A program made the position numbers and the translations under genes. DNA of 64,000 nt from a virus. Positions 48,818 to 55,138 of this stretch are shown here, piece after piece (the first letter of the stretch is position 1; every line of letters starts with the position of its first letter). Location of the stretch: positions 62,001 to 126,000 of the IMG/VR virus record IMGVR_UViG_3300046507_000667; one strand, 5' to 3'. The notes under the pieces were generated by a model that saw only the letters and a list, made by a program, of their open reading frames with translations, made no database searches and was not told the DNA's origin.

Positions 48818-49345
48818 ATGTCTGACTTGCATTCGATGATCAATGAGCCGATTACTTTCCCATGGACTTTGACAGTCTATGAACTCAGTGATACGCTCTG
48901 GATTCATCATAGCAAAATTGGTTTTGTGCAATTTCAGCCAGTAAGTAAGTGTGTGGTTGAAACGTTGGCAGCTTTTGCCAATGGTACTACCAATGGTGTT
49001 CGAGAAGTCTTGAAACACAATCCCAAAGCATCAATTGCATGGGATGTCAAAATCAAAATGATAAAGGCGCTTCGTAGTCTCTTTACCCGGTTAGATGTCC
49101 ATGCAGGAAAAGTTCTTCAGGAATTCATTCTTGAGGGAAAGAAAGAAGATGAATCTGGTCGTCAGATTGTCTTTTGGATGAAGTCTAATGGTATTGAAGA
49201 TACACGAAAGGTTCTTTCTGACTTTAATAAAATCTTCCAGACAGATCAAGAGTGCTTTGATATCCTTGTAAAAAATACAGAAGATGCCTCTGATGCAAAG
49301 CTAGTTGAATTTGCTGGTATGCAAGGTTTTCGTGTCAATAACTAA
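48818..49345 (+). CDS. unknown protein, 175 aa
   Basis: Start at 48818 after AAAGGAAAGAAG; an earlier frame opening has no ribosome site. The protein is mixed with Trp and Thr in the first half (FPWTLTVYELSDTLWIHHSK) and a helical, charged second half. No family is recognised. It is the first gene of a rightward group with its own promoter motif. Confidence 0.82.
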   Translation: MSDLHSMINEPITFPWTLTVYELSDTLWIHHSKIGFVQFQPVSKCVVETLAAFANGTTNGVREVLKHNPKASIAWDVKIKMIKALRSLFTRLDVHAGKVLQEFILEGKKEDESGRQIVFWMKSNGIEDTRKVLSDFNKIFQTDQECFDILVKNTEDASDAKLVEFAGMQGFRVNN

Positions 49346-49358
49346 TTGAAGTAATAAG

Positions 49359-49385
49359 AGCCAGAAATTTCTGGCTTTCTTTTTT
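49359..49385 (+). terminator. intrinsic terminator after 48818-49345
   Basis: AGCCAGAAATTTCTGGCT is a perfect short palindrome followed by TTCTTTTTT. Confidence 0.85.
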
Positions 49386-49397
49386 CTTGAAAAGAAT

Positions 49398-49688
49398 ATG
49401 GATAAATATCTTGAATTAGTAGAACGCTTTCAACGTCTTGCTAAAATTACTGGTAAAAGTAAGATGGACTCATATGAAGTTACTCTTACAGCAATTCCGC
49501 CAGTATATGATTCTGAACCTGTTAAGTATGCAATGTGTCTTGAAGCGGCTGATGTGCCGGGAATGAGTACTCATCATCGAATTGGAAATACTCACGATAA
49601 TCCTATTCTTTGGGATGATCTTTTGCTGGTTCTTGATGAAACAGTCAAACAAGCTGAATACAACGTCATTCAAGCTAGCTGTGCTTAA
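49398..49688 (+). CDS. unknown protein, 96 aa
   Basis: A 96-codon gene with TTGAAAAGAAT before the ATG. The product is acidic and helical at both ends with a Met/His/Cys-containing middle (MCLEAADVPGMSTHHRIG). No family is recognised. The gap after it holds antisense microORFs. Confidence 0.78.
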   Translation: MDKYLELVERFQRLAKITGKSKMDSYEVTLTAIPPVYDSEPVKYAMCLEAADVPGMSTHHRIGNTHDNPILWDDLLLVLDETVKQAEYNVIQASCA

Positions 49689-49721
49689 ATTGGCTATTTA
49701 AATAAAGATTCTTACAAACTA

Positions 49722-49790
49722 CTAACTGAAAACTTGAATAACATAAGTATAGTTATGCGGTTGAGCCTTGCGGTTCTGGTCGGTTGGCAT
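49722..49790 (-). CDS. possible microprotein, 22 aa
   Basis: On the minus strand, AAGGAGAAAGGAGACAATC precedes an ATG opening a 22-codon frame. The ribosome site is one of the strongest in the window. It overlaps the microORF at 49753-49848 in another frame. Very small, so only the ribosome site supports it. Confidence 0.35.
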   Translation of the reverse strand: MPTDQNRKAQPHNYTYVIQVFS

Positions 49791-49848
49791 GATTGTCTCC
49801 TTTCTCCTTGTGGTTGAGTAGGTGAATCCTAGTTCTTTTGGTTTTCAT
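49753..49848 (-). CDS. possible basic microprotein, 31 aa
   Basis: On the minus strand AAAGGAGGAAT precedes an ATG with a 31-codon frame (KTKRTRIHLLNHKEKGDN...). It is basic. It sits in the largest gap of this rightward region, and both its strong ribosome site and its strand are unusual here. No promoter is clear. Confidence 0.4.
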   Translation of the reverse strand: MKTKRTRIHLLNHKEKGDNHANRPEPQGSTA

Positions 49849-49923
49849 ATTCCTCCTTTGTTGTTGACCTTTTGTAAAGCTTCGTCCCTTTACTTATTGA
49901 ACTAGGTAGTAACCACTTCTTTT

Positions 49924-49960
49924 ATCCCATATCCCTCTACAAAGGGATATGGGATTTTTT
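49924..49960 (+). terminator. intrinsic terminator before 49977
   Basis: ATCCCATATCCCT pairs with AGGGATATGGGAT, with TTTTTT on the plus strand and an A-run on the other side, so it may act in both directions. Confidence 0.85.
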
Positions 49961-49976
49961 ATTCTTTTAAAATATT

Positions 49977-50306
49977 ATGAATATCTTTCTGAAACTTACT
50001 GTTGGTTTTACAGATAAAACTCAAGATCCAATGAAGACTGCCATGGATCAATACTACTATCCAGTTCAGCAAGCTGATGGTACTATTACTATTGAGAAAC
50101 TGGATGATCAATCAAAGGCAATGCAATTTGATTCAGCAGATCAAATTGATCTTGCTGTCAAAGATGTATTCGGTCCACTAATTAAAGAAAAGTATGCCGA
50201 TACTCTTCTTTGTGATATGGAATTCCAGACCAATAAGTATGTAGCATACCATGTACTTGCTGCAGCTTATACTGAAACTCAATTCAAGCGAGTAGCCGTT
50301 TTCTAA
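49977..50306 (+). CDS. unknown protein, 109 aa
   Basis: A 109-codon gene soon after a terminator, so it needs its own promoter; none is clear. The product is mixed, beginning MNIFLKLTVGFTDK and containing an acidic helical part (SADQIDLAVKDVFGPLIK). No family is recognised. Confidence 0.78.
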   Translation: MNIFLKLTVGFTDKTQDPMKTAMDQYYYPVQQADGTITIEKLDDQSKAMQFDSADQIDLAVKDVFGPLIKEKYADTLLCDMEFQTNKYVAYHVLAAAYTETQFKRVAVF

Positions 50307-50382
50307 TGAAAAAGTTCTTAATGAAAATTTATACTTCTTTACATTTATGTAGCAATACCGCTACAACTAATGAGAGAGAAGT

Positions 50383-50700
50383 ATGGCACGCACCATTCGT
50401 CGTAAAAACATCCACAAAGCATATCGCTGGCTGACTGATTTTAATATCAATGAACATGGTTGTTTGCAGTGGATGCTTTTCAAGGACTCTAAGGAAGCTG
50501 ATAAGAAAAAAATCATGCTCTTTGGAGATAACCATGCTGGTAAATGGAGTGGCTACAAATCCACTCGTCAACGCAACCAACGTAAATATCGCAAAGAATG
50601 TCGTGAGCAAATTCGCTACTTCATGTTGAATTCTGAGTTCGAAATTCAGCTAGATCGGAAGCCGGACTGCTGCTGTGATATTTGGGGTGATCCCTTGTAA
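50383..50700 (+). CDS. basic unknown protein with C-terminal Cys cluster, 105 aa
   Basis: Strongly basic (Arg, Lys) for most of its length (YKSTRQRNQRKYRKECREQI), with PDCCCDIWGDPL at the end. GAGAGAGAAGT precedes the ATG. It looks like a nucleic-acid-binding protein, and the Cys cluster may bind metal. No family is recognised. Confidence 0.8.
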   Translation: MARTIRRKNIHKAYRWLTDFNINEHGCLQWMLFKDSKEADKKKIMLFGDNHAGKWSGYKSTRQRNQRKYRKECREQIRYFMLNSEFEIQLDRKPDCCCDIWGDPL

Positions 50701-50707
50701 TTAATAT

Positions 50708-50742
50708 ACCCTAACTCTCACTTCCGAGGGTTAGGGTTCTTT
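50708..50742 (+). terminator. intrinsic terminator after 50383-50700
   Basis: ACCCTAACTC pairs with GAGGGTTAGGGT, followed by TCTTTC. Confidence 0.82.
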
Positions 50743-50758
50743 CTAGTTAAAAGTGAAA

Positions 50759-51190
50759 ATGGAAAACAATACTCGTCGTAAACGTCAGTATCCCTTTGCT
50801 CTCAATATGGAATTGATTGATATGGAATTTTTGATTGATTCTATCTTAGATCAAGTCTGGCATCGTCGTGTTGAAATTGTTCCTGATTACATGCCTCCTT
50901 TTCCGAGCGATGATACGAAGCCTAAGTGTATTGTCCGCTATAAGACTGAAAGTGGTAATTATACTTATCTTCGTTATGGTCGTGGTCCGCTTCCTGATTA
51001 CTTCTGGGATCTCTATGGTGATGACTTCCATCAACCGGAATGTGCATTGCTGTGTATTGCAAAGGCACCCGCTCCTCGTGGCGTAGATACCTATCCAGCA
51101 ATGGATAATGGTGTATATTATGATATGCAAGATCGCAATGAAGCACGTCGTGAAAAGCATGGCATTCAGCAAGAAGCAAAACCGAACTAA
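50759..51190 (+). CDS. unknown protein, 143 aa
   Basis: ATG at 50759 is used; a GTG 6 nt upstream is possible. The product is Pro/Asp/Tyr-rich (DYMPPFPSDDTKPKCIVRYK) and has a Trp-Asp-Leu-Tyr-Gly-Asp motif. No membrane segment and no family. Confidence 0.78.
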   Translation: MENNTRRKRQYPFALNMELIDMEFLIDSILDQVWHRRVEIVPDYMPPFPSDDTKPKCIVRYKTESGNYTYLRYGRGPLPDYFWDLYGDDFHQPECALLCIAKAPAPRGVDTYPAMDNGVYYDMQDRNEARREKHGIQQEAKPN

Positions 51191-51203
51191 ATAGATGGAT
51201 AGG

Positions 51204-51214
51204 GATATATTATC
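51204..51214 (+). promoter_or_regulatory. early-type promoter motif
   Basis: GATATATTATC, 57 nt upstream of 51271; CACTGTG just after is a small dyad. Confidence 0.65.
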
Positions 51215-51270
51215 ACTGTGATTAGAATAATAAATTCATCGGGGATTCTTAGAACTACTTGGAGTAAGGA

Positions 51271-51414
51271 ATGCCTTGGATTTATGACCGTGCACATTAT
51301 ACTAAGCAGCAGAGATTGAAATCTATCGGTAGATTTTTCGGTGGACTTCTTATTACTATGCTTGTAGCATCGTTTCTTCATTCACTTTATAATATGGCTG
51401 CATTGCTAAAATGA
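51271..51414 (+). CDS. small single-pass membrane protein, 47 aa
   Basis: ATG at 51271 follows GGAGTAAGGA. A basic, aromatic N-terminus (YDRAHYTKQQRLKSIGR) is followed by one membrane segment (FFGGLLITMLVASFLHSLY). Its stop overlaps the start of the pilin-like gene (ATGA), so the two are translated together and may work together. Confidence 0.75.
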   Translation: MPWIYDRAHYTKQQRLKSIGRFFGGLLITMLVASFLHSLYNMAALLK

Positions 51415-51542
51415 AAAGTATTCGAAAGCAAAAAGGTTTCACCCTCATTGAAATTACCGTAGTGCTTGGTGGTTTGGGCGCTCTTGCTGCAGTTTGTGGT
51501 GTGCTTTATATGGCTGCACATTTCATCAGCAAATGGTGGTAA
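51411..51542 (+). CDS. pilin-like microprotein with prepilin signal, 43 aa
   Basis: The sequence RKQKGFTLIEITVVLGG is a classic type III (prepilin) signal: basic leader of 9 residues ending in Gly, cleavage before Phe, and Glu at position 5 of the mature part, then a hydrophobic helix. After cleavage only 34 residues would remain, with no globular pilin head. The host prepilin peptidase would probably process it. A headless pilin could enter or block the host type IV pilus or type II secretion machinery, for example to exclude other phages. The motif is clear; the role is inferred. Confidence 0.72.
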   Translation: MKSIRKQKGFTLIEITVVLGGLGALAAVCGVLYMAAHFISKWW

Positions 51543-51548
51543 ATAAAA

Positions 51549-51911
51549 ATGAACGATAATATCTATACCCCTCGCATTTGCATTAACCTCATTCAACGTA
51601 AGCCTACAAATGGTGTCAATACTGCAGTAGTAATTCCTTATCGGGATTACGAAATCAGTATTGGTATGGATGATAGTTGTGGAGCCATGGAAAATCTTGG
51701 TCGCTCTGATCTTATCATTATGAAAAATGGTAAGAATGTAACTGGTGATTTCTTTGCCGGTTATACCAAGGGAACTATCATTACTGCAACTGCAGCCCAT
51801 TTGAAGATTATGATGGACGCAATTGACCATCATTATCGAAATAAGGATTCGTTCTTTAAGACTAAAATCGAAATTCCAAATCCAGATAATCAGGACTTGG
51901 TGATCCGATAA
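51549..51911 (+). CDS. unknown protein, 120 aa
   Basis: A 120-codon gene 6 nt after the pilin-like gene, so in the same transcript. It is mixed alpha/beta (TAVVIPYRDYEISIGMDDSC) without a membrane segment and ends in a Pro/Asn turn. No family is recognised. Confidence 0.8.
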   Translation: MNDNIYTPRICINLIQRKPTNGVNTAVVIPYRDYEISIGMDDSCGAMENLGRSDLIIMKNGKNVTGDFFAGYTKGTIITATAAHLKIMMDAIDHHYRNKDSFFKTKIEIPNPDNQDLVIR

Positions 51912-51921
51912 CTCGAAAGTC

Positions 51922-52041
51922 ATGTATAGCAAGAGCAATAGAAATAGTCTTAATACTACTGACATAGTAATTCTTTCTAGTTGGGCTGTAGTTTTAATTA
52001 TATTTAGTTTTACTACAGCTAAATTGCTTGTCAGTATTTAA
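51922..52041 (+). CDS. small membrane protein, 39 aa
   Basis: ATG at 51922 opens 39 codons: a polar Ser/Asn N-terminus and one hydrophobic segment (DIVILSSWAVVLIIFSFTTA). It fills the gap before the terminator. It is the third membrane-type microprotein in this short operon. Confidence 0.6.
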   Translation: MYSKSNRNSLNTTDIVILSSWAVVLIIFSFTTAKLLVSI

Positions 52042-52051
52042 TCTGAAATTA

Positions 52052-52079
52052 CCCTTACAATACTTCGGTATTGTAAGGG
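52052..52079 (+). terminator. terminator of the pilin-like operon
   Basis: CCCTTACAATA-CTTCG-GTATTGTAAGGG hairpin with UUCG-type loop; tail AGATTAAACTTCTTT. Confidence 0.8.
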
Positions 52080-52301
52080 AGATTAAACTTCTTTCTATTT
52101 TTTATCTTATTTCTAAGGGACAGAACGAAAAAGCACATCAAAATGAAGCACTGCAACTTCTTGCAATTCCATGCCGCATCTGGCATGGTGGAAAACTTAC
52201 CTTAGTTTTTTGATTTCTATTTTACAAATAACATAAGAATACTTATTGCATTTCATGCATTTAATTTTCTTAACTTCTTTAGAAAGATATAAATAATTCC
52301 T
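52080..52301. other. leader region before nrdB
   Basis: No gene is convincing here. It holds a hairpin CCATGCC-GCATCT-GGCATGG (52169-52188) followed by TTTTTTG at 52207-52213. The nrdB promoter must lie here, but no early-type motif is present. AGAAAGATATAAATAATTCCT just before nrdB contains a TATAAATA word. Confidence 0.4.
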
Positions 52302-53330
52302 ATGACTACATCAAGCGGGCGTGTTAATGCAGCTGACAAGCGCATCATTAATGGACAAACTGACGTCAATCAGTTAGTACCATTCAAGTACAAATGGGCA
52401 TGGGAAAAATACCTTGCTGGTTGTGCTAATCATTGGATGCCACAAGAAGTAAATATGTCTAAAGATATCGCTCAGTGGAAAACTCCTGGATTTCTATCTG
52501 AAGATGAGAAGCGCATTGTTAAACGCAATCTTGGCTTCTTTGTTACTGCTGACTCACTAGCAGCAAATAACATCGTTCTTGGTACATATCGTTTTATTAC
52601 TGCTCCTGAATGCCGTCAGTATCTACTACGTCAAGCATTCGAAGAAGCAATTCATACACATACTTATCAGTACATTGTAGAATCACTCGGTATTGATGAG
52701 TCAGAGACTTTCAATGCATATAATGAAATTAAGTCCATTAAGGACAAGGATGATTTCCTAATTTCATTTATTAATACAATTACCGATCCAGAATTCACAA
52801 CTGGTACTCTTGAGAATGATCAACGTCTTCTTAAGTGTCTAATTGTATTTGCTTGTATTATGGAAGGTCTATTCTTCTATGTGGGCTTTACACAGATTCT
52901 AGCTCTTGGTCGTTCTGGTAAGATGACTGGTGCTGCAGAGCAGTATCAATATATTCTTCGTGATGAATCTCTACATTGTAACTTTGGTGTTGACCTTATC
53001 AATACTATTAAGTTAGAGAATCCACATCTTTGGACACCAGAGTTCCAAGAAGAAATTAAGGATCTATTTCGTCAAGCAGTTGAACTTGAATATCGTTATG
53101 CAGAAGATACAATGCCACGTGGCATTCTTGGTCTAAATGCAACTCTATTCAAGAGCTATCTACGTTTTATTTGTAATCGTCGTTGTCAGCAAATTGGTCT
53201 ACCTGAACTGTTCCCCGGTGAAGAAAATCCTTTCCCATGGATGTCAGAAATGGTTGACCTTAAGAAGGAAAAGAACTTCTTTGAAACTCGTGTTACCGAC
53301 TATCAGTCCGGTGGTGGACTAGAGTGGTAA
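52302..53330 (+). CDS. nrdB: ribonucleotide reductase class I small subunit NrdB, 342 aa
   Basis: Metal ligands are at positions matching E. coli numbering: Asp84 (TADSLAANN), Glu115 and His118 ([10 protein letters not shown]), with radical Tyr122; then Glu188 (IMEGLFF) and Glu222/His225 (DESLHCNF). So it is a Tyr-radical diiron class I protein. The C-terminus (SGGGLEW) is the flexible tail that binds the large subunit. It reduces ribonucleotides with NrdA, which is not in this window. A small gene with a NrdA-like redox tail follows at once. Confidence 0.95.
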   Translation: MTTSSGRVNAADKRIINGQTDVNQLVPFKYKWAWEKYLAGCANHWMPQEVNMSKDIAQWKTPGFLSEDEKRIVKRNLGFFVTADSLAANNIVLGTYRFITAPECRQYLLRQAFEEAIHTHTYQYIVESLGIDESETFNAYNEIKSIKDKDDFLISFINTITDPEFTTGTLENDQRLLKCLIVFACIMEGLFFYVGFTQILALGRSGKMTGAAEQYQYILRDESLHCNFGVDLINTIKLENPHLWTPEFQEEIKDLFRQAVELEYRYAEDTMPRGILGLNATLFKSYLRFICNRRCQQIGLPELFPGEENPFPWMSEMVDLKKEKNFFETRVTDYQSGGGLEW

Positions 53331-53364
53331 TCTCTTTTTAATTTTTTCTTTAAAGGTAATCAAA

Positions 53365-53496
53365 ATGTCACAAGAGCAAGTACAAGCAGTTGAACCTGTA
53401 GTTGAACAAGTTGCTGCAGAAGAAGATGATTTTCTAGCTGAATTCTCAGCACCAGCAGTTTGCTCAATGGAAGAAGGTTGCGAAAGCTGCCAGTAA
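53365..53496 (+). CDS. microprotein resembling the NrdA redox tail, 43 aa
   Basis: Open frame of 43 codons with TTTAAAGGTAATCAAA before the ATG, 34 nt after nrdB. The N-terminus is acidic and Gln/Val-rich. The C-terminus AVCSMEEGCESCQ strongly resembles the swinging C-terminal tail of class I large subunits (CSLENPEDCLMC-type), whose Cys pair re-reduces the active site. It may be a detached tail working in trans with NrdA, or a glutaredoxin/thioredoxin adaptor. Motif is visible; function is inferred. Confidence 0.65.
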   Translation: MSQEQVQAVEPVVEQVAAEEDDFLAEFSAPAVCSMEEGCESCQ

Positions 53497-53512
53497 TCCA
53501 AAGTCATTTAAG

Positions 53513-53523
53513 AATATATTATT
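53513..53523 (+). promoter_or_regulatory. early-type promoter motif
   Basis: AATATATTATT, 73 nt upstream of 53596; a strong hairpin lies between the motif and the gene. Confidence 0.65.
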
Positions 53524-53538
53524 TAAATGATTAAAATT

Positions 53539-53575
53539 CTCCCTAACCTTCTGAAAAGAGGGTTAGGGAGTTTAA
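53539..53575 (+). terminator. terminator-like hairpin between a promoter motif and its gene
   Basis: CTCCCTAACC pairs with GGTTAGGGAG, followed by TTTAAT. It could end nrdB transcripts and also act as an attenuator or protective 5' hairpin for 53596. Confidence 0.75.
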
Positions 53576-53595
53576 TAACACAGAAAGGAGGGTTC

Positions 53596-53850
53596 ATGCG
53601 TATCTTGTTTGATGATAAAGATATTTCCCTCTTGTTATTATCAGAAAAAGAAAGCATTATTAACATCGATGGTTATATGATGGTAATAGGCAAGCAAGAT
53701 GATGATAATTATTACATACGGAAAGAAGGGGATTTTCTCTTTTATGACAAAGTGGAATTGATTGAAGTTCTGAATTCCAAGAATGTAATACTACCATCAG
53801 CTTCATATCAAATCCTTCTTATAAGATACATGTTTGACAATCTTAAATAA
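53596..53850 (+). CDS. small protein, first of three similar genes, 84 aa
   Basis: ATG at 53596 follows AAAGGAGGG. The product has the pattern: strand, Asp-Ile-hydrophobic helix start, strand with Ile-Asn-Ile-Asp-Gly, basic loop, acidic helix, then Leu-rich end (ASYQILLIRYMFDNLK). The next two genes have the same length and order. Function unknown. Confidence 0.82.
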   Translation: MRILFDDKDISLLLLSEKESIINIDGYMMVIGKQDDDNYYIRKEGDFLFYDKVELIEVLNSKNVILPSASYQILLIRYMFDNLK

Positions 53851-53858
53851 GGATTATA

Positions 53859-54110
53859 ATGAAAGTCATATTGAATATGATAGATATTGCATGGGTAGCC
53901 GATATGAATCCAACTGTCGTACTGGACTCTGGAGATAGATACATATTATCATCGGCATCCTATGCATACATTCTCACTTCAGATAATCCTATAAAAAGTA
54001 AAAGATTCAAAGAAGGAGAGATATGTGAGTTTCTATATGACAATGGTGCAAAGTATAGCCGTGATGTAGTAACTGCAATTCTAAAGCATTTTCCAGATCT
54101 TTACTTTTAG
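53859..54110 (+). CDS. small protein, second of three similar genes, 83 aa
   Basis: It follows after 8 nt. MKVILNMIDIAWVADMNPTV corresponds to the start of the first copy, KEGEICEFLYDNGAKYSRDV to the middle, and VTAILKHFPDLYF to the end. Divergence is large, so the copies have separate jobs or target variants. Function unknown. Confidence 0.8.
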   Translation: MKVILNMIDIAWVADMNPTVVLDSGDRYILSSASYAYILTSDNPIKSKRFKEGEICEFLYDNGAKYSRDVVTAILKHFPDLYF

Positions 54111-54121
54111 GAATCATAAAT

Positions 54122-54373
54122 ATGCAAATCGAGTTGTCTGAAGATGATATTCAAGTTCTCTTTACTGAATTTGAAGAAATCGATGTAATAATCGATTATA
54201 ATAATTGTCAAATTCGACGCTTAAATGACGGCATATACAAACTAGAAAATAGTCATGGCATAGAAAGAGATCGACAGTTTCCTAATGCTCAGAAATTGGT
54301 ATATTATTTGAATAATAATGCCGCCAAATATCACGATGCTACTCTTCTATTCCTCAATGGATTAAACGAGTAG
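54122..54373 (+). CDS. small acidic protein, third of three similar genes, 83 aa
   Basis: It has the same layout as the two genes before it: MQIELSEDDIQVLFTEFEEI at the start, LNNNAAKYHDATLLFLNGL at the end (compare DNGAKYSRDVVTAILKHF in the second). It ends just before a symmetrical terminator shared with the leftward tail cluster. Function unknown. Confidence 0.8.
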   Translation: MQIELSEDDIQVLFTEFEEIDVIIDYNNCQIRRLNDGIYKLENSHGIERDRQFPNAQKLVYYLNNNAAKYHDATLLFLNGLNE

Positions 54374-54378
54374 TAAAA

Positions 54379-54410
54379 CCCCTATACCTTCTTTTCAGAA
54401 GGTATAGGGG
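54379..54410 (+). terminator. bidirectional terminator at a convergent junction
   Basis: CCCCTATACCTT pairs with AAGGTATAGGGG. It separates the early rightward genes from the leftward tail cluster that ends at 54434; a run of T lies at 54424-54436. Confidence 0.82.
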
Positions 54411-54433
54411 AACAATCGGAATTTGTTTTTTTT

Positions 54434-55066
54434 TTAGTACATGAACTCAAGAAGGAATTCAGTATCATTATCTAGATTAGCCTCAACTGGAGCAAAGTGA
54501 ATACCACTAGTTGCAGAGAATAGGAAACCTAGAAGGTCTGGATCAATGACATTACCTTCTTTATCCCTTTTGGGGAAAATATTAGTAATAGTGCCACGTA
54601 GACGTTCGACATCCTTATCTTGAATAAGTGAATAAATCTTATCAGCATAAGGTAGATAGTTCTTAGGAATTTCACCATTAACGATGTACATGAATGTACC
54701 GATAATGATATCAACGAACTTAACTACTACCTCATCACGGACAATGATTTTACGAGCATCACATACCTTTCGATGAGCATCTTCAGCTTTAAATGACTTG
54801 CTAATTTTACTTTGGTAAAGATCTTTAGCATTTGGATAAGCCTTTTGAGCCGCTTCCAAGTCTAGTTGAAGTTGAAGCATAGGACGTGTTGGTGAGATAA
54901 ATTTAGCAGCACGCTCACTAATAAATGAAATGCAGCTACTATTTTGAATCAGCTCACGAATGATATCAACTACATTCTGACGATCCAGTGATGATGCGAT
55001 TCCTTTCTTGATTTCATAAAGCTTATCTAAGCCTTCGTCATCAATGTTATCAATTATATTTGACAT
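54434..55066 (-). CDS. unknown protein of the tail cluster, 210 aa
   Basis: A 210-codon gene at the end of the leftward tail operon. It is helical and acidic (ELIQNSSCISFISERAAKFI; ADKIYSLIQDKDVERLRG) with no membrane segment. No family. Position suggests a baseplate, chaperone or completion protein, by neighbourhood only. Confidence 0.8.
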   Translation of the reverse strand: MSNIIDNIDDEGLDKLYEIKKGIASSLDRQNVVDIIRELIQNSSCISFISERAAKFISPTRPMLQLQLDLEAAQKAYPNAKDLYQSKISKSFKAEDAHRKVCDARKIIVRDEVVVKFVDIIIGTFMYIVNGEIPKNYLPYADKIYSLIQDKDVERLRGTITNIFPKRDKEGNVIDPDLLGFLFSATSGIHFAPVEANLDNDTEFLLEFMY

Positions 55067-55138
55067 TTTTGTATGATCCGTAAGAAGTTTTATATTAGTA
55101 GAATTAACTAATGCTAGGTTCCACTAATCAAAACTATG

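Noticed and set aside
50306-50434. 42-aa frame overlapping the start of 50383-50700
   Set aside because: No ribosome site and it overlaps a better supported gene in another frame.
50846-51179. His-rich leftward frames over 50759-51190
   Set aside because: Antisense shadows with skewed composition.
51387-51965. 192-aa leftward frame over the pilin-like operon
   Set aside because: Antisense shadow; the plus-strand genes have ribosome sites, overlaps and a promoter motif.
52028-52213. 61-aa frame after the pilin-like operon
   Set aside because: It begins with a non-ATG codon inside the preceding gene and runs through a strong terminator hairpin.
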